From contig CAZHYS010000015.1 in NCBI GenBank assembly GCA_964536975.1, positions 1-15,829 on the forward strand: 15,829 bases of DNA. The letters run 5' to 3'. The position numbers and the translations under genes are program-made. This DNA is from JAKQDP01 sp964536975. GTDB taxonomy: Bacteria > Patescibacteriota > Patescibacteriia > 2-01-FULL-39-33. Positions 14,433 to 15,829 of the stretch are shown one piece after another. Position 1 is the first letter of the stretch, and every line of letters starts with the position of its first letter. The notes beneath the pieces were generated by a model. That model did no database searches, had not been told where the DNA came from, and was given only the letters and a program-made list of their open reading frames with translations.

Positions 14433-14993
14433 ATGCGCAGATCGTTTCGAGGCAAAAAACCCAACAGAATAGATACCTCCAAGATGCTTCGGGCAAATGA
14501 GAAAATATTTGCCCGCGAAGTCATGCTTATTGACGAGAACGGCCAAGGCCTGGGCGTGATGTCAAAGGAAGAAGCGATGCGCAAAGCGGCCGACGCTGAT
14601 TTGGACCTGGTAGAGGTTTCGCCCAAGGCGAACCCGCCGATTTGCCGCCTGATGAACTACGGCAGTTATCGCTACCAACAAGAAAAGAAAGAACGCAAAC
14701 AAAAATCGCAGAACAAAAATAGCGAAGTAAAAACCATCAAAATTTCCCTGCGCATCAGCCAGCATGACAAGGAAATCCGCGCCAAAAAAGCGCTTCAGTT
14801 TTTGGAGGATCGCGACAAAGTACGAATTGAAATGCAGCTAAGAGGCAGAGAAAACCAGCACGCGGATTTGGCCCGGGAAAATATAAAAAATTTGATTGAA
14901 GAGATAAAGCAGCAAACCGAAAGCAAAGAAATCAAGATTGAGCAGGAAATCAAAAAACTGGGCAACAAGCTGTCAGCGATAATTTCATTATAA
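14433..14993 (+). CDS. infC: Translation initiation factor IF-3
   Basis: Binds the 30S subunit, keeps 50S away and proofreads the start codon and initiator tRNA. The chain of 186 residues is full length: a short basic extension (1-17), the N-terminal domain (about 18-87) with ANEKIFAREVMLIDENGQGL and PPICRLMNYGSYRYQQEKKE, a lysine-rich linker, and the C-terminal domain (about 97-186) with VKTIKISLRISQHD and VRIEMQLRGREN. It starts at a plain ATG, not the rare AUU used for self-control in E. coli. Only 28 bases separate it from ssrA, so there is no room for a ribosomal-protein leader. It probably shares a transcript with rpmI and rplT, the standard order. Confidence 0.97.
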   Translation: MRRSFRGKKPNRIDTSKMLRANEKIFAREVMLIDENGQGLGVMSKEEAMRKAADADLDLVEVSPKANPPICRLMNYGSYRYQQEKKERKQKSQNKNSEVKTIKISLRISQHDKEIRAKKALQFLEDRDKVRIEMQLRGRENQHADLARENIKNLIEEIKQQTESKEIKIEQEIKKLGNKLSAIISL

Positions 14994-15012
14994 ATATCCA
15001 AAAATAAAAATT

Positions 15013-15210
15013 ATGCCAAAGATAAAAACCAGAAAAGCAATCGCCAAGAGATTCGTCGTCACCAAAAAGAAAAAGGTCATCAAGAGAACCGGCGGACAAG
15101 ACCATTTCAACGCCAGAGAATCCGGCAAAACCAAGCGGAACAAGCGGCGTGACACCCAAATCGGCAAAGCCGACCAGAAAAACATCAAGAGATTTCTTCC
15201 TTACGCCTAA
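15013..15210 (+). CDS. rpmI: 50S ribosomal protein L35
   Basis: A 65-residue basic protein starting MPKIKTRKAIAKRFVVTKKK, the usual L35 opening, with the RTGGQDHFNARESGKTKRNK stretch and a C-terminal KRFLPYA. It sits 19 bases after infC and 28 before rplT in the conserved infC-rpmI-rplT order. Both gaps are only A/T-rich, with no Shine-Dalgarno sequence. Confidence 0.96.
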   Translation: MPKIKTRKAIAKRFVVTKKKKVIKRTGGQDHFNARESGKTKRNKRRDTQIGKADQKNIKRFLPYA

Positions 15211-15238
15211 ATTCATTTTAATTTTTAAATTTTAAAAA

Positions 15239-15583
15239 ATGCCAAGAGTAAAACGAGGAGTCATCCATACCAAAAATCGGCGCAATATCCTGAAAAAAGC
15301 CAAGGGCTATAAATGGGGCCGGAAAAAATTGATCAAGCTGGCCAAGACCGCCACCATTAAAGCCGGCGCCTACGCCTATCGCGACCGCCGAGTCAAAAAA
15401 AGAGTCAACCGCCAATTGTGGCAAGTCCAGCTTAATGCCGCCGTCCGAGAATACGGGCTAAGCTACAGCAAATTCATCGCCGGCCTCAAAAAAGCCAAGA
15501 TTGAATTGGATCGCAAAGTGCTGGCGGAAATCGCGAAAAAGGAGCCGAAAGTTTTTGCTAAGATTGTGGAAAAAATCAAATAG
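15239..15583 (+). CDS. rplT: 50S ribosomal protein L20
   Basis: A 114-residue L20, which binds 23S rRNA early in 50S assembly. MPRVKRGVIHTKNRRNILKK and AKGYKWGRKKLIKLAKTATI are the conserved basic N-terminal helix. YAYRDRRVKKRVNRQLWQVQ and LNAAVREYGLSYSKFIAGLK form the globular domain. The length is normal. In other bacteria L20 represses this operon through a structured leader; no such leader is evident here. It is the last gene before the terminator at 15591-15627. Confidence 0.97.
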   Translation: MPRVKRGVIHTKNRRNILKKAKGYKWGRKKLIKLAKTATIKAGAYAYRDRRVKKRVNRQLWQVQLNAAVREYGLSYSKFIAGLKKAKIELDRKVLAEIAKKEPKVFAKIVEKIK

Positions 15584-15590
15584 TCCTCTC

Positions 15591-15627
15591 AAAAATCCTG
15601 TCCCCTAATTTTCCGGACGGGATTTTT
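15591..15627 (+). terminator. Rho-independent terminator of the infC-rpmI-rplT operon
   Basis: AAAAATCCTGTCC (15591-15603) pairs with GGACGGGATTTTT (15615-15627) over 13 positions with one T-G wobble, with an 11-base loop and a T-rich right side. It begins 8 bases after the rplT stop. The A-rich left arm makes it nearly symmetrical, so it may also work in the other direction. Confidence 0.9.
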
Positions 15628-15630
15628 GTA

Positions 15631-15659
15631 TTGACTTTTGGATAAATAGGTGCTAAAAT
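15631..15659 (+). promoter_or_regulatory. Promoter of the tRNA-Asp gene
   Basis: TTGACT (15631-15636), a 17-base spacer and an extended -10 TGCTAAAAT (15651-15659) lie directly after the L20 terminator. The predicted start near 15666 coincides with the first base of an inverted repeat, TGACGCT (15666-15672) / AGCGTCA (15713-15719), in the 5' leader of about 90 bases before the tRNA. Confidence 0.75.
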
Positions 15660-15754
15660 AACTTCTGACGCTTGGGGAGAAAGGAGTGGCTATCTATCAG
15701 TGCTTAGAATTGAGCGTCATAATGTGACAATTTTAAAAAAACAAAAAACGCTTT

Positions 15755-15828
15755 GGAGGCGTAGCTCAGCTGGTTAGAGCGCCTGCCTGTCACGCAGGAG
15801 GTCGAGGGTTCAAGTCCCTTCGTCTCCG
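15755..15828 (+). tRNA. tRNA-Asp(GTC)
   Basis: A full cloverleaf. The acceptor stem GGAGGCG pairs with CGTCTCC (15821-15827, one G-U), with discriminator G at 15828. The D arm is GCTC-AGCTGGTTA-GAGC. The anticodon stem CCTGC/GCAGG holds loop CTGTCAC with anticodon GTC. The T loop is TTCAAGT. Discriminator G and anticodon GTC are the identity elements of tRNA-Asp. The window ends one base later (C), so whether CCA is encoded cannot be seen. Confidence 0.97.
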
Positions 15829-15829
15829 C

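Noticed and set aside
1..15829. CRISPR array, transposase, integrase, toxin-antitoxin pair or phage genes
   Set aside because: No regularly spaced short repeats and no protein with motifs of these families were found on either strand.

Overview
The window looks like part of a small bacterial genome of the Patescibacteria/CPR kind. This is an inference from several things: reduced spacing with many overlapping genes, a homodimeric (eukaryote-like) glycyl-tRNA synthetase, several small membrane-anchored proteins of unknown function, almost no Shine-Dalgarno sequences, and mostly housekeeping and envelope genes. UGA works as an ordinary stop here (for example smpB and the M16 peptidase gene), so the UGA-glycine code of Gracilibacteria/SR1 does not apply. 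No CRISPR array, transposase or phage gene was seen.

Layout. Bases 1-249 hold two 48-base copies of a terminator-like repeat, 201 bases apart, around a GC-rich island full of inverted repeats. A strong promoter with a 17-base palindrome over its -35 box then drives a small membrane protein with a metal-hydrolase-like pattern (309-797). This gene converges on a minus-strand operon across a long two-way terminator that covers both stop codons. That operon reads glycyl-tRNA synthetase, M16 zinc peptidase, GT4 glycosyltransferase (4712 down to 854), with 1- and 4-base overlaps. The glycosyltransferase carries an arginine-rich insert of 105 bp between 7-bp direct repeats.

The most unusual part is a six-gene minus-strand run from 11694 down to 4793: a helix-turn-helix protein with one membrane segment, a GT4 glycosyltransferase, an HPr-kinase-like P-loop protein, a protein with a nucleotidyltransferase-type SDIDL motif, a double flavodoxin whose second half has an iron-sulfur cysteine motif, and a glycosyltransferase of the MGDG-synthase/MurG type. 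The gaps are so short that one transcript is likely. The gene set suggests making or modifying a glycolipid or another envelope molecule; the exact product cannot be read from sequence. G+C is clearly higher in the upstream half of this run than in the downstream half, which hints that it was put together from two sources.

Upstream of this run, also on the minus strand, are a small membrane-anchored protein (with the only clear ribosome binding site of the window) and an AI-2E/PerM-type transporter. The transporter is transcribed divergently from smpB. On the plus strand, smpB is followed after 20 bases by ssrA (tmRNA), the RNA partner of SmpB in ribosome rescue. After 28 more bases come infC, rpmI and rplT (IF-3, L35, L20), a terminator, and a tRNA-Asp(GTC) with its own strong promoter at the right edge.
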